A stretch of 64,000 nt of DNA from Clostridiales bacterium (GCA_021199275.1 JAJQIJ010000013.1:16913-80912), one strand, 5' to 3'; counted from the stretch's first letter, positions 7,320 to 18,504 are shown. The notes: generated from the letters alone by a model not told the origin. Translations and numbers: made by a program.

Positions 7320-8782
7320 ATTTGTTCACCCCCTGCAGATACTTGAGACGACAGCTGTTCACGGCGCTCTTTCATTTCAGCCCTGATTGTTGCAAGCTTT
7401 TCGCCCCTAAGGTCATAAAACAGATATGGTATTCCCGAAAGCAGCCCAAGCAGCTGCGGAATTATTATAAACAGCGCCCAAATCCAAAAATCGGTGTGCG
7501 CACCCTTTACCGCAACGCTTTCGCCCGAAGCCGCTGTTTGGTAAACAAGCCCTATTACGGGCAGCAGCGCAGTGCCTATTGACGTTGCAACAGAGCCCGT
7601 AAGCTTGCCTACAAATGTCAGCACTGAAAAGCTTACCCCCTCGTTGCGCTCGCCGGTTTTCCATTCCATATAATCAACCGTGTCGCCTATCATTTCAGTG
7701 GGAATAACAAGATTTACCGTGTTGAAAAAGCTGAAAATAAAGTTTTGCACCATAAGCAAAATTGAAACGCCGAGCACGCTGGTGTCATAAAAGCCAAGCC
7801 CAATAACGAACACCGCGGCGCCCACAACAACCCTGCATATAAGATTTAAAAGAATAATTTGCCTGTTGTCAAATTTTTCTTTGAACTTCGGTATCAAAAG
7901 ATATGTAAGAAAGCCGAAAAGAGTGCCCGGCAGTGTTACCCACAGCTTGGCTGAATTTAAATTGAGCACTTCAGAATAATAATAGGTTTCAAAAACGCTT
8001 GCAAGCCCTGACAGGGTGCCTATTACATTGCCCGCTATTATCAGGCAAAGCGGTTTGTTTTTAAGCAAAACCTTAAAGCTGTTAAGAACAGACGGCTCTT
8101 TTTCGGTTTGCACAACCCTTTCCTTTGTTTTAAACCCTGCCAGCGAAAACAGCCCCATGCCCACAGTGCCGGCAATTATGGCTAAAATCAAAAAGTCCTG
8201 TGACAGGGTAAGCCCCCAAACTCCGTTGTTGCTCAAGTCCATCATTACAACAAGAAAGGTGGTTGACAGATTTCCTATAAGGCTTGACAAAAATCTTGCG
8301 GCAGATATTACGTGCGTCCTGTCTGCCGGGCTGGGCGAAATGGCTGTGCTCATGCTCCAAAAAGGCACATCGCCCAAGGTGTAAAAAAATTCCCATATAA
8401 AATATGAAATGTACATATATACAATTTTTACCGCCGTGGTTTTTGCGTCTGCCAAAATTTCAGGCCCCGCAAACACCATAATGGTGGCTATTGACAGCGG
8501 CAGGGGAACTAAAAGCAAATATGGGCGCAGCTTGCCGTATCTTGTTCGAGTTTTGTCTATAATACCGCCCAGAAGCGGGTCATTAACGGTGTCCCAAATG
8601 CCAAGCACCAAAATCATAGACGAAACAGCGGCTGCGGGTATGCCGAACACCTTTGTAAAAAACAGTGAAAGATAACCGCCGGCAAACAGGTTATAGCCAA
8701 ACACCTGCCCGGCGTTTGCAAAGCCGTATGCAAGAGTTTCCTTTACGCCGACATATCTGATTTCTTTTTGCTTTTCCTGCAT
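7316..8782 (-). CDS. MFS transporter, GPH (glycoside-pentoside-hexuronide):cation symporter type
   Basis: The 488-aa membrane protein resembles MelB-type sugar:cation symporters. Near the N-terminus is DTVNDPLLGGIIDKTRTRYGKLRPYLL, the conserved loop of this family with the Asp-containing cation region. FWSMSTAISPSPADR follows near residue 150. About 12 hydrophobic segments fit the normal length (450-500 aa). It is translationally coupled to the zinc-ribbon membrane protein downstream. No glycosidase is adjacent, so the sugar cannot be deduced. A second member of the family lies at 59733-61292. Confidence 0.88.
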   Translation of the reverse strand: MQEKQKEIRYVGVKETLAYGFANAGQVFGYNLFAGGYLSLFFTKVFGIPAAAVSSMILVLGIWDTVNDPLLGGIIDKTRTRYGKLRPYLLLVPLPLSIATIMVFAGPEILADAKTTAVKIVYMYISYFIWEFFYTLGDVPFWSMSTAISPSPADRTHVISAARFLSSLIGNLSTTFLVVMMDLSNNGVWGLTLSQDFLILAIIAGTVGMGLFSLAGFKTKERVVQTEKEPSVLNSFKVLLKNKPLCLIIAGNVIGTLSGLASVFETYYYSEVLNLNSAKLWVTLPGTLFGFLTYLLIPKFKEKFDNRQIILLNLICRVVVGAAVFVIGLGFYDTSVLGVSILLMVQNFIFSFFNTVNLVIPTEMIGDTVDYMEWKTGERNEGVSFSVLTFVGKLTGSVATSIGTALLPVIGLVYQTAASGESVAVKGAHTDFWIWALFIIIPQLLGLLSGIPYLFYDLRGEKLATIRAEMKERREQLSSQVSAGGEQI

Positions 8783-8849
8783 ATTAGCCCACCTTTTTAA
8801 AATAAATTACGCCGAATGCAAAACAGCGCAAAAAAGCAAAACGGCGGCG

Positions 8850-9380
8850 CTACAGCGGCAGCGCAACCGTTTTTTCAGCATTATGATTTTGCGCCAATTG
8901 GAAATATTCCGCCGCGTTTGCCTTTATTGCCGCAATATCTTGTTCATTCAACTGCCGCACAACCTTTGCCGGCGAGCCCAAAATAAGCGAATTTTCAGGA
9001 AAATGCTTATTTTCGGTTATAAGCGCGCCGGCGCCAACAATGCAGTTTTTTTCTATGATAGCGCCGTTTAAAATTACCGCGCCCATGCCTATAAGGCAAT
9101 TGTCGCATATAGTGCAGCCGTGAACAACAGCATTATGCCCCACGGTTACATTGTTGCCGACAGTAACATCATAGCCGCCCGCCGTGCAGTGCAGCGTGCA
9201 ATTGTCTTGTATATTTGAATTTTTGCCTATTTTTATAACACCGCTGTCTGCGCGCAGAACCGCCGAATACCACACAGACGAGCCTTGGCCCAGAAAAACG
9301 CCGCCTATTACGCTTGCATTGTCTGCAACAAAAGCTGCGTTTTTTATGTTGGGCACAATATTTTTATAAGAACTTACCAA
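8850..9380 (-). CDS. Gamma-carbonic-anhydrase-like hexapeptide protein (YrdA/PaaY family)
   Basis: The 176-aa left-handed beta-helix protein has the run of hexapeptides GQGSSVWYSAVLRAD, SNIQDNCTLHC, GHNAVVHGC and GMGAVIL. Three metal-binding histidines are present (TLHC, VGHNAVVH). Family members are trimers; many bind Zn or Fe, but carbonic anhydrase activity is proven for only some. The start is TTG at 9380, with AGGGG about 9 bases upstream. It lies 68 bases after the GPH symporter start, on the same strand. The function beyond the family is not known. Confidence 0.85.
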   Translation of the reverse strand: MVSSYKNIVPNIKNAAFVADNASVIGGVFLGQGSSVWYSAVLRADSGVIKIGKNSNIQDNCTLHCTAGGYDVTVGNNVTVGHNAVVHGCTICDNCLIGMGAVILNGAIIEKNCIVGAGALITENKHFPENSLILGSPAKVVRQLNEQDIAAIKANAAEYFQLAQNHNAEKTVALPL

Positions 9381-9392
9381 AATTATATACCC

Positions 9393-9857
9393 CTATTCGG
9401 CCGAAGCGTCAGCTGTGCTGTCATCTTGCGCGTCTTCTTCGTCTGCATCTTCATATGTGTCAGTCGGTGCTTCGGTTGTGGGCACTTCATGCACATCTTC
9501 AAATTCGGTGTATTCGCCCGTTTCTTCGTCATATGCCAAAATCGTTTCGCCGTCATAACTTACATAAAATATGGCGTGAATGTCCAAGTCAACACTGCCG
9601 TCCTCTTCAGGCTCCGAAACAATGGCTATGGCAATTTTATAATAGCTTTCGCCGTCTACTTCCTGGTCGCTGCTGGAAAGCACGCTGTAATCGTCAAGCT
9701 CGCCGTCAACGCCAAGCTCTTCGGCAGTATAGGTTTTTATAAGATTAACCGCGTCAGACGCAGTTATTTCAGTGTCTTGTGCAGATGAACATGCCGCAAA
9801 CACAGCCACCAGCATAAAAGCGCCGGCTAAAATTGCAAAAGCACGCTTTAATTTCAT
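9393..9857 (-). CDS. Small secreted lipoprotein with acidic C-terminal tail, unknown function
   Basis: From the ATG at 9857 (AGGGGG 8 bases before) the product has 154 aa. A signal peptide with positive MKLKR and a hydrophobic stretch leads to FAACSS, a slightly atypical lipobox, so lipid anchoring on the outer face of the membrane is likely. The mature part has a small mixed domain, followed by an acidic Thr/Asp/Glu tail (DTYEDADEEDAQDD) that looks like a disordered linker. The track's start 12 codons earlier lacks a ribosome site. It has its own promoter inside the end of the DUF523 gene. No known family was recognised. Confidence 0.75.
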   Translation of the reverse strand: MKLKRAFAILAGAFMLVAVFAACSSAQDTEITASDAVNLIKTYTAEELGVDGELDDYSVLSSSDQEVDGESYYKIAIAIVSEPEEDGSVDLDIHAIFYVSYDGETILAYDEETGEYTEFEDVHEVPTTEAPTDTYEDADEEDAQDDSTADASAE

Positions 9858-9910
9858 AATTATTCCCCCTGATATCGGTTTTGCTTGAAGCAAGGCTTCA
9901 AAGTAATTAC

Positions 9911-9940
9911 ATTATATAATCTTTTACAGCATTTCGTCAA
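9911..9940 (-). promoter_or_regulatory. Promoter of the lipoprotein gene
   Basis: TTGACG and TATAAT are 18 bases apart on the minus strand; the -35 lies within the last codons of the DUF523 gene. A TTGAAGC/GCTTCAA hairpin (9885-9901) follows in the leader. Confidence 0.6.
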
Positions 9941-10364
9941 GCAATTTATCAATTTTGCTTTCGCCGAATATTTTTATGCCGTTTTCCCACAGCAGCGCCG
10001 CCGCAACCCCGTTGCCGTCTGCCAGAGTGCGGCTGAATGTGCCGTCATATATTTTGCCAAACCCGCATGAAGGGCTTTTTTCTTTTAAAACGGCGCAGCA
10101 GGCATTGCATTCCTGCGCTATGTAAAGCGTTTTTTCGGCGCCCGACTTATATTCGGCGGTAAAATCTGCGCCGTTTTCCGCCACCACTCTGCCGTTTTTA
10201 ATTTCACACGGCATACGCGGCACCGGCAGCGCGCCGAACAGTTCCGGGCACACCGGCACAAGTTCAAAAGCTTCGCCAAGCTTCACTGCCGAGGCGTTAT
10301 AATTATCTGTTGAGTCATATTTGCATTTTTCACCCAGCAGGCAGGCTGAAATAATTATTTTCAT
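9924..10364 (-). CDS. DUF523 family protein
   Basis: The 146-aa protein opens MKIIISACLLGEKCKYD and contains CPEL, a Cys-rich centre (QECNACCAVLKEKSPSCG) and FSRTLADGNGV, all hallmarks of DUF523. The family has no settled role; its conserved cysteines suggest metal or cluster binding, or thiol chemistry. The ATG at 10364 lies 8 bases from GGGG, which itself overlaps the stop of the upstream Cof-type gene, so the two are coupled. The track's GTG start gives three extra residues with no suitable spacing. Confidence 0.85.
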   Translation of the reverse strand: MKIIISACLLGEKCKYDSTDNYNASAVKLGEAFELVPVCPELFGALPVPRMPCEIKNGRVVAENGADFTAEYKSGAEKTLYIAQECNACCAVLKEKSPSCGFGKIYDGTFSRTLADGNGVAAALLWENGIKIFGESKIDKLLDEML

Positions 10365-10369
10365 GCCTG

Positions 10370-11200
10370 TCACCCCTGCTTTTCATTTAATATGTATTTG
10401 TTCACCGCCGCTGCAATTCCGTTTTCAACATTTGAAAGCGTTTCATATTTTGCGGCGCTCTTGCAGCTTTGGCACGCATTTTGCATTGCAAACGACCAGC
10501 CGGCAAAAGTCAGCATTGAAATGTCGTTTTCCGAATCGCCGAAAGCCATGGCTTCACTTTGGCAAATGCCCGCTGCGGCGCACAGCCTGCCCAGCGCTTT
10601 GCCCTTATTTGCGTTTGCATGGGTTATTTCAATGCTGTCCGCAGCCGGGCTGCTGACGTCAATGTCGTCAAACCCGTTTAAATAATCGGCAAATATGCCG
10701 GCATATTTTTTTGCATATGAAAATATATTTATTTTTTCAACACCGCCGTCTGCACAGCCGCGCACGCTGTCGTGCAGCTGCATGGCGTGCATATAAGCTT
10801 CAAGAAATTCCTGCGGCAGGTCCATATTGTTGTAATATTTTATAACATCATTTTTGGCGTGCGGGCACCCGCCTTTATAGATGTCGTAAAACACCGGGTA
10901 TTGTTCAATAAAATCTATGATTTCACCGGCCGTTTCATTTGCAATGTTTTTTGAATATAACACACTGCCGCCGCGCCTGTCATAAACACAAGCGCCGTTT
11001 GAATAAATTACATAGTCAATAAAAGGCGCCTGGTCTGTAACATTTTTGGTAATTGCCAGAGTTCTGCCGGTGGCTATGGCAATTTTTATGCCCATATTAT
11101 GCGCCGCAAGCAGCGCCGCTTTTGTTTTTTCACTTATTGTCATGTGGTCCCCTGACATAAGAGTTCCGTCAAGGTCTGCAACTATAATTTTTATTGCCAT
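10370..11200 (-). CDS. Cof-type HAD phosphatase
   Basis: This HAD-superfamily hydrolase of the Cof/YidA group has motif I VADLDGTL, then TGRTL, and motif IV FGDSENDISML near the C-terminus. The 276-aa length (from MAIKIIVADLDG) is normal for the group, which dephosphorylates sugar phosphates, nucleotides or FMN. The substrate here is unknown. Upstream alternative starts (MDLVFM, MCYHIL) add residues not found in the family, and no clear ribosome site separates them. It is followed directly by the DUF523 gene. Confidence 0.88.
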   Translation of the reverse strand: MAIKIIVADLDGTLMSGDHMTISEKTKAALLAAHNMGIKIAIATGRTLAITKNVTDQAPFIDYVIYSNGACVYDRRGGSVLYSKNIANETAGEIIDFIEQYPVFYDIYKGGCPHAKNDVIKYYNNMDLPQEFLEAYMHAMQLHDSVRGCADGGVEKINIFSYAKKYAGIFADYLNGFDDIDVSSPAADSIEITHANANKGKALGRLCAAAGICQSEAMAFGDSENDISMLTFAGWSFAMQNACQSCKSAAKYETLSNVENGIAAAVNKYILNEKQG

Positions 11201-11298
11201 AAACACCAAATCCATAAAAACGCATTTTAAAATATGATAACACAAGCTTATTAAAAATGCAACTGAGACGGCGCCGTTCCCCCCCTAAGTACTTTTTG

Positions 11299-11327
11299 TT
11301 GACTTTTAGTTTTCATAATAATATTAT
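11299..11327 (+). promoter_or_regulatory. Promoter of the AT-rich membrane protein gene
   Basis: TTGACT and TATTAT are 17 bases apart. AAGGGG lies before the ATG at 11352. Confidence 0.7.
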
Positions 11328-11351
11328 TAAAGGCAGAAAGGGGCGTCTGCT

Positions 11352-11870
11352 ATGAAAAAAATATATAAAATAAAGAAAAAGCTAACTATTTCAAAGCCTG
11401 TTTTAAGCTCTGCGCCTGAAACATCAAAAAAAGAGACGCAGGCAAATACGCAGGAAATATTTAAAGCAATGGAAATTTACATTCAGGAATATATTCACAG
11501 AGACAAATGCTTGTGGAAACAAAGTTTTACTTTTTATTACGCAACATTGATTGTGATTTTTGCACCTTATTTTACTAACCTATTTAACATGCCTGAACAG
11601 TTTCTAAACAAAATGTGGCTGTTCCCGGCCGCAGGCGTTGTTATGGCGTTAATATTTTTATTTCGGGCATTTTCGCTTGGAAAAAGATTTCAGGCAATAA
11701 GCTTTACATATGATAAACTTATAAAAAGCCTGCCGAAGCAATTGCAGCGTGAATCAATAGAAAACAAATTTTCCGGCAAAACAAGAAAAATTAAAATATA
11801 TTTGTTGCCGTTTTTAATGTTTTTGTCTCTTTTCATTTTAAGCATTGTTATGCTTTGTTTTGTTCAATAA
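11352..11870 (+). CDS. Orphan membrane protein of unknown function, AT-rich
   Basis: Not recognised. The 172-aa product has a basic N-terminal stretch (KKIYKIKKKLTISK), a middle region rich in Glu/Gln, and three hydrophobic segments (about residues 62-80, 90-107 and 150-171, the last at the very C-terminus). The base composition is visibly more AT-rich than its neighbours, with AAA, ATA and TTT codons dominant, which hints at acquisition from elsewhere. It is an isolated plus-strand gene between two minus-strand groups, with its own promoter and a terminator. Its TAA stop falls inside a short palindrome related to the dispersed repeat ends. Confidence 0.65.
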   Translation: MKKIYKIKKKLTISKPVLSSAPETSKKETQANTQEIFKAMEIYIQEYIHRDKCLWKQSFTFYYATLIVIFAPYFTNLFNMPEQFLNKMWLFPAAGVVMALIFLFRAFSLGKRFQAISFTYDKLIKSLPKQLQRESIENKFSGKTRKIKIYLLPFLMFLSLFILSIVMLCFVQ

Positions 11871-11888
11871 AGGCAAGCCCTTATTGAG
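11863..11888. repeat. Short palindrome of the TTCAATAAGGGC type
   Basis: TCAATAA and TTATTGA flank AGGCAAGCCC. The left arm includes the stop codon of the preceding gene. The ends match those of the dispersed repeat copies at 6475, 22563 and 61315. Confidence 0.55.
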
Positions 11889-11915
11889 CTTAAAATTGCT
11901 GAAAGCTAAAAGAAA

Positions 11916-11946
11916 AAAACGGCAAAAGATAATCTTCTGCCGTTTT
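11916..11946. terminator. Bidirectional terminator between convergent genes
   Basis: AAAACGGCA and TGCCGTTTT pair around a 13-base loop, with A and T tracts outside. It serves the plus-strand orphan gene and the minus-strand ATP synthase operon. Confidence 0.8.
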
Positions 11947-12012
11947 AATATTTAAAATTCTAATGCAGCTTTTGGGCGGGGCATGATTTTGCGCAAAACG
12001 CCGCAGGGCAAG

Positions 12013-12426
12013 TCAAATTTTATGGCGGTTTTTAACTTTCAGCCTTTCCATGGCTCTGGCCAAATTGGCTTTTGAAATATTATATTCAATTGAACTGGTG
12101 TGCTGCCTTAGCTCTTCCTCGGCTCTTTCTTTGGCTTCGTTTGCACGGCGTTCGTCAATTTCATCAGGCAGCTCTGCCGACACGCACACAATAACGGCTT
12201 CATTGTCAAGAAATTCCAAAATGCCGTTGCCCACAAATGCGTTTATCTGCCGGCCGCTTTCATCTGTAATTTTCATTTCGCCCACGTCAATAGGCAAAAC
12301 CGTGTTTTCGTGCTTTGCAAGAAATGCAATGCTGCCCGAATCAACATAAGGCACAATAAGATTTTGGCATTTTCCGTCAAAAAACACCTTATTGGCAGCC
12401 ACTATTTTCAGATTGAAAAGTTCCAT
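12013..12426 (-). CDS. atpC: ATP synthase F1 epsilon subunit
   Basis: The 137-aa rotor subunit has an N-terminal beta-sandwich (NLKIVAANKVFFDG, then LAKHENTVLPI and FVGNGILEF) and a C-terminal helical hairpin rich in Glu/Arg/Ala. The helical hairpin can inhibit ATP hydrolysis in this family. The last gene of the operon, it begins directly after the atpD stop (TAAATG), with AAGGGG as ribosome site. The length is normal. Confidence 0.93.
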   Translation of the reverse strand: MELFNLKIVAANKVFFDGKCQNLIVPYVDSGSIAFLAKHENTVLPIDVGEMKITDESGRQINAFVGNGILEFLDNEAVIVCVSAELPDEIDERRANEAKERAEEELRQHTSSIEYNISKANLARAMERLKVKNRHKI

Positions 12427-13833
<1,407 letters not shown>

Positions 13834-13891
13834 TTATTTTTATTGCCTGTGCAATATGAAAGAAAATAATATCTTGAATTCTGCCAAAAGG

Positions 13892-14779
13892 TCAGCTTTC
13901 AGTTTCGTTTTTCTGCGCGCGCACGCCGGCGATTACCTCTGTTATTTCCTGTGTAATTGCCGCCTGCCTTGCACGGTTATACTGCACGCTTAGCTGCTTT
14001 AACATGCCGCTTGCTGAATTTGTGGCGGTCTGCATTGCAAGCATTCTTGAATTGTGTTCGCTGCAATATGATTCTATCAGCGCGCCGTAAATGAAACCCG
14101 CCACATAGCTTGGCACTATCATGTCAAAAACAGTTTGCGCGTCAGGCAAAAATTCAGGCCTTTCATAATAGCCGTTTGCGTCGCGTATCTTTATTTTTTC
14201 ACGCCTGAGCGGCAAAATTTTATTAATTACCGGTTCAACGGTAAGCGAGTTTACCGTTTTTGTGTAAACTATATAAATTTTGTCAAGCTTTTCTTCAACA
14301 AACAAATCAACAAGCTTCTGCGCAATATGCCTGGCCCTGTTCATAGTCGGGTTTTGGGCGGTATATTTAAAATTAATGTCAACAGGAATTTTTTTTCTTT
14401 CAAAATAATGCCTGCCCACCTGGCCCACAACAAAAAGCATATTGTCGTCATTTTCAAGCACGTTCTGTTCGGCCAGCTTTATAATGTTGTGGTTATAGGC
14501 GCCGGCAAGCCCCTTGTCTGCCGTGATTACAAGATAGCCTGCCCTTTCCTTGCCGGCCGGCGAATTACGCACGTTAAAATATTTGTTGCCCACTTCGGGG
14601 GCGACATTTAAAATTTTCGCCATGGAATCTTGAATCATGTAAAAATAAGGCTCTGTGTCGTGCACTTCCCTTTTAGCCTTTTGCAGCTTTGAAGAGGACA
14701 CCATGTACATTGCGTTTGTAATTTTCATGGTGTCTTTTACAGATTTAATTCTGCTTTGAATTTCACGCGTATTTTCCAT
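13892..14779 (-). CDS. atpG: ATP synthase F1 gamma subunit
   Basis: The 295-aa central shaft has the conserved N-terminal helix [20 protein letters not shown] and C-terminal helix [40 protein letters not shown] marks the central domain. The start overlaps the end of the fused delta-alpha gene by 17 bases. The length is normal. Confidence 0.96.
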   Translation of the reverse strand: MENTREIQSRIKSVKDTMKITNAMYMVSSSKLQKAKREVHDTEPYFYMIQDSMAKILNVAPEVGNKYFNVRNSPAGKERAGYLVITADKGLAGAYNHNIIKLAEQNVLENDDNMLFVVGQVGRHYFERKKIPVDINFKYTAQNPTMNRARHIAQKLVDLFVEEKLDKIYIVYTKTVNSLTVEPVINKILPLRREKIKIRDANGYYERPEFLPDAQTVFDMIVPSYVAGFIYGALIESYCSEHNSRMLAMQTATNSASGMLKQLSVQYNRARQAAITQEITEVIAGVRAQKNETES

Positions 14780-16784
14780 TGTTCGCCTTTTTAAATTCGT
14801 TTATTGTGTTGACTATATTTTCCCTGAGCTCGTCTGTAAGCACCTTTTTGCTTTGAATTTCAGATGTGATTTCAAAATGCACATTGTCAAAATAAGCAAG
14901 TAAATCACCCTGAAATTCTTTCAGCCGGTGCAGCGGTATGTCTGAAAAGCACCTTGTTGTTGCGCCAACCAGTGTGATTATCTGCCCGGCAAGCGACATG
15001 GGGCGTGCCATAGGCTGCTTTAAAAGTTCCATAAGTGTGCGCCCATAGCTGAGATTTGCCTTGGTGTCATCGTCAAGGTCTGACGAAAACTGGGTAAATA
15101 CTTCCATTTCACGAAACTGCGCCAAATCAACCCTTAGCGAGCCTGCGGCTTTTTTCATTGCCTTTGTCTGCGCCGCGCCGCCGACACGCGACACGGAAAG
15201 CCCAACATTTACCGCCGGGCGCTGGCCGCTGAAAAACAAATCGCTTTCAAGGAAAATCTGCCCGTCCGTTATGGAAATTACATTTGTGGGAATATATGCC
15301 GAAACATCGCCGGCCTGGGTTTCTATTATTGGCAGCGCGGTAAGCGAGCCGCCGCCGAGCTCGTCTGAAAGGCAGCTTGAACGTTCAAGCAGCCTTGAGT
15401 GTAAATAAAACACGTCTCCGGGGTATGCTTCGCGCCCGGGTGAACGCTCCAGCAGCAAAGACAGCGCGCGGTAAGCCACGGCATGCTTGCTCAAATCGTC
15501 ATAAACAATAAGGCAGTCCATGCCCTTGTGCATAAAATATTCCGCAATGGAAGTCGCGGCATACGGTGAAATATATTGAAGAGACGCCAGGTCTGACGCG
15601 GTTGAACACACAACAACAGTATAGTCCATAGCGCCGTGCTTTTTAAGCTTTGCAACAAGATTTGAAACAGTTGACGCCTTTTGACCTATGGCATTGTAAA
15701 TGCAAACGCAGTTTTTGCCCTTTTGGTTAATTATTGCGTCAACGGCAATGGCTGTTTTGCCCGTTTGGCGGTCGCCAATAATGAGCTCCCTTTGGCCGCG
15801 GCCTATAGGAAACATTGAATCAATGGTAAGTATGCCTGTTTCAAGCGGCTCGCTCACCGGCTTTCTGTCAATAATAGCGGGGGCGCTTTCTTCAATAAAA
15901 CGGTAGCCCTTGGCATGAATTTCACCCTTGCCGTCTATGGGCTCGCCCAGGGCGTTTACCACCCTGCCTATAAATTCCTCGCCCACGGGCACGCCTGCCC
16001 TTTTATGCGTTCTTTTTACATGCGTGCCTTCGTGGATTCCCCTGTCTTCGCCAAAAAGAATACAGCCCACAAAATGCTCTTTTATGTCTTGCACCATGCC
16101 CTTTACGCCGTTTTCAAAAATGACTATTTCGCCGTACATTGCGTTGTCAAGCCCATGTATTTTTGCAATAGAATCGCCAACGCTTATAACGCTGCCGACC
16201 TCTTCGCTTGCCGTTTCAAATTCATAGTCTTTAATTTCCGCTTTTAAAACAGAAATTATGTCTGCGCTTTCTGTTACGTGCTTTGCATGTTCGGTGACAG
16301 TGGTTTTAATTTCGCTGATTTTGCTTTTTAGGCTTCTGTCATAAACGGTGTTGCCTATTTTAATTATAAAGCCGCCTATCAGGCTTTCGTCTTTTATTAC
16401 GCTGACATCAGCTTCGTCCGCCCCCGTTTTGGTGCAAACGAATTGTTTGATTTTTTTAAGCTGTTCTAAGCTCGGCGGTGTTACGCAAATAACCTGCGCC
16501 CTTGCAACATGGCTTATTTTGTCAAGCTCTGTTTTATAGAGCTCTGCCACGTCATCAAATTTTTCAATGTCCTCTTCAGTTGCCAGATTAAAAACAAATT
16601 CCCTTACCGGCAGCGGAAAAAGGTCTTCTATAACATCTTTTTTCTCTTTTTCAGGCACTGTGGGGCTGTCAAGTATTTTTACCAGCTCGGCTGACTCAAG
16701 AAGCTCATGAGTTTTTTCTAAATCTGAAATGCCCGCCCTTGACGAAAGCAGCAACCCCGCATAATATTTAATACTACGACTCAT
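14763..16784 (-). CDS. atpHA: Fused ATP synthase delta (OSCP) + alpha subunit
   Basis: One uninterrupted 673-aa frame. Residues 1 to about 165 are a complete delta subunit ([12 protein letters not shown] at the start, [23 protein letters not shown] at its usual end). From about residue 168 to the end it is a complete alpha subunit: [11 protein letters not shown], Walker A GDRQTGKT at 337-344, [11 protein letters not shown], and the arginine-finger region [13 protein letters not shown]. Walker A in E. coli alpha is at 169-176, so the alpha part is nearly full length with almost no linker. Between residue 150 and M216 there is no in-frame ATG, GTG or TTG, so alpha cannot be made separately from a canonical start. 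It overlaps atpF and atpG. Fusion in this family is unusual, and with three alpha per F1 it would supply three delta domains. A single sequencing indel must be excluded. Confidence 0.9.
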   Translation of the reverse strand: MSRSIKYYAGLLLSSRAGISDLEKTHELLESAELVKILDSPTVPEKEKKDVIEDLFPLPVREFVFNLATEEDIEKFDDVAELYKTELDKISHVARAQVICVTPPSLEQLKKIKQFVCTKTGADEADVSVIKDESLIGGFIIKIGNTVYDRSLKSKISEIKTTVTEHAKHVTESADIISVLKAEIKDYEFETASEEVGSVISVGDSIAKIHGLDNAMYGEIVIFENGVKGMVQDIKEHFVGCILFGEDRGIHEGTHVKRTHKRAGVPVGEEFIGRVVNALGEPIDGKGEIHAKGYRFIEESAPAIIDRKPVSEPLETGILTIDSMFPIGRGQRELIIGDRQTGKTAIAVDAIINQKGKNCVCIYNAIGQKASTVSNLVAKLKKHGAMDYTVVVCSTASDLASLQYISPYAATSIAEYFMHKGMDCLIVYDDLSKHAVAYRALSLLLERSPGREAYPGDVFYLHSRLLERSSCLSDELGGGSLTALPIIETQAGDVSAYIPTNVISITDGQIFLESDLFFSGQRPAVNVGLSVSRVGGAAQTKAMKKAAGSLRVDLAQFREMEVFTQFSSDLDDDTKANLSYGRTLMELLKQPMARPMSLAGQIITLVGATTRCFSDIPLHRLKEFQGDLLAYFDNVHFEITSEIQSKKVLTDELRENIVNTINEFKKANNGKYA

Positions 16785-17265
16785 TTATATCACTGCCCTC
16801 GTTCAAAAATTCGTCAAACAAATCGCTGTCTGACTTAACGCTGACGCTTTGCCCGACAACCTTTTCGGCAGCTTCAATAGCAAGGCTTGCAATGCTTTCC
16901 CTTGCCGCGCGAATCTGCTTTTCGCTTTCAAGCTGCGCCTGCTTTTCGGCGGCTGCTTTCATTTCGGCTGCGTCTTCATTAGCCCTGTCTATTATTCGGC
17001 CGTATTCCTCTTTGGCTGTCTGGCGCGCTTTGTCTATAATTTCGCGCGCGTCGCCCTCAGCATTTTCAAGCTTGCTTTCATACTGCTCTTTAAGGCCTTC
17101 GGCCTGTTGCATGGCGTCTCCGGCGTCTTTTATGTTTTTGTCAATCATTTCCTTGCGCTTGTCCATTGCTCTGGTTATGGGGCCAAATAAAAACTTTTTC
17201 ATAAGCAGATAGAAAATTACAAGGTTTATAAGCGTAAAAAGAATATTCCAGTCAAATTTTAACAC
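16774..17265 (-). CDS. atpF: ATP synthase Fo b subunit
   Basis: The 163-aa peripheral-stalk subunit has one N-terminal membrane helix ([22 protein letters not shown]) followed by a long charged coiled coil ([22 protein letters not shown] onward). The start is GTG at 17265, with AAGGA upstream. The end overlaps the fused delta-alpha gene by 11 bases. In normal enzymes two b chains bind one delta; here they would face three tethered delta domains. Confidence 0.95.
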   Translation of the reverse strand: MLKFDWNILFTLINLVIFYLLMKKFLFGPITRAMDKRKEMIDKNIKDAGDAMQQAEGLKEQYESKLENAEGDAREIIDKARQTAKEEYGRIIDRANEDAAEMKAAAEKQAQLESEKQIRAARESIASLAIEAAEKVVGQSVSVKSDSDLFDEFLNEGSDINES

Positions 17266-17301
17266 TCAATTAATCCTTCTTTCTCCATAACAATGGGGAT
17301 T

Positions 17302-17529
<228 letters not shown>

Positions 17530-17553
17530 TTATTTATGGGCAATGCCCTTTAT

Positions 17554-18264
17554 TTATTCAACAGCCTCTTGTATATAAAGAGATGTCAAAAATACAAAAA
17601 TATATGCCTGCAAAAACCCGTCAAACAAGTCAAAGTAAAAGCTAAAAGCAAGCGACACCCCGACTTTAAACACGGAAATGCATTTAATGAGCTCCATTAT
17701 TATGAAAGCGCCGATTACATTACCGAAAAGACGCATGCAAAGAGACAGCGGCTTTATAATAATTTCAAGTACATTTATCGGCAGCATAACCGCAGAGGGC
17801 TTTGCAAATGATTTAAGATAGCCCCCAACGCGTTTTTTCCTTATGCCCGCCACCTGCACAAGCACTATGCTGGTGAGCGCCATTGCCGCAGTTACCTGCA
17901 GGCTTTTTGTGGGCGGCTTAAAGCCGAACAGGCCCACCATGTTTGACGCGCCGATAAAAATGGCGGTGCTCATAAGCCACGGAATATATGCGTCGCCGTC
18001 TTTGCCCATAATTCCGTGGAAAAATTTCTGCATTTTTTCAACACAGGTTTCCAGCAGCAGCTGCCGGCGGCTGATTTTGCCCTCTACTTTCAAATTTCTT
18101 GTCAAAATAATTGCAAAAAGAGTAATTACCGCCATGATAATCCAGGAAACAACCGTAGATTCGTCAATGCTGATATTGGTGTTTGGAATTGTAAAAACAG
18201 TTTCTATTTCTATTTGTTCAATAAGCTCTTCCTTTATGCTTAAAGTTATAGGCTCAACAATCAT
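17554..18264 (-). CDS. atpB: ATP synthase Fo a subunit
   Basis: The 236-aa membrane subunit contains the ion half-channels. The essential arginine is in PLSLCMRLFGNVIGAF, and the usual helices precede it (WIIMAVITLFAIIL, WLMSTAIFIGASNMVGL). It is the first gene of the operon; no atpI is seen upstream. GGTGG lies before the ATG. The length is normal for Firmicutes. Confidence 0.95.
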   Translation of the reverse strand: MIVEPITLSIKEELIEQIEIETVFTIPNTNISIDESTVVSWIIMAVITLFAIILTRNLKVEGKISRRQLLLETCVEKMQKFFHGIMGKDGDAYIPWLMSTAIFIGASNMVGLFGFKPPTKSLQVTAAMALTSIVLVQVAGIRKKRVGGYLKSFAKPSAVMLPINVLEIIIKPLSLCMRLFGNVIGAFIIMELIKCISVFKVGVSLAFSFYFDLFDGFLQAYIFVFLTSLYIQEAVE

Positions 18265-18395
18265 ATAATCACCACCAAAAACACAAAATCACCGCGCGCT
18301 TTAATAAAGTGTAAGCCACCGCGCTTAGCCGGCGGCACCGCGCAGGTAAAAAAGCGCTGCCAGGCGCCTTACAGGGCGTGGAACATCTTTATTTA

Positions 18396-18424
18396 GTTAT
18401 ACCATAAAACGCTTCATTTTGCAA
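18396..18424 (-). promoter_or_regulatory. Promoter of the ATP synthase operon
   Basis: TTGCAA and TATAAC are 17 bases apart on the minus strand. They place the transcript start near 18390, about 125 bases before atpB. Confidence 0.65.
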
Positions 18425-18504
18425 TGTATATATTACCAATAATTACATTAATTTAAAAGTAACAAAATAGACAGAGCGTTTGCAAGCCCGGCATGCCGGC
18501 ATAT

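Noticed and set aside
15800-15830. TATAGGAAAC within the alpha-coding part as a further Rrf2 site
   Set aside because: A single half-site inside a coding region with no promoter nearby; expected by chance.
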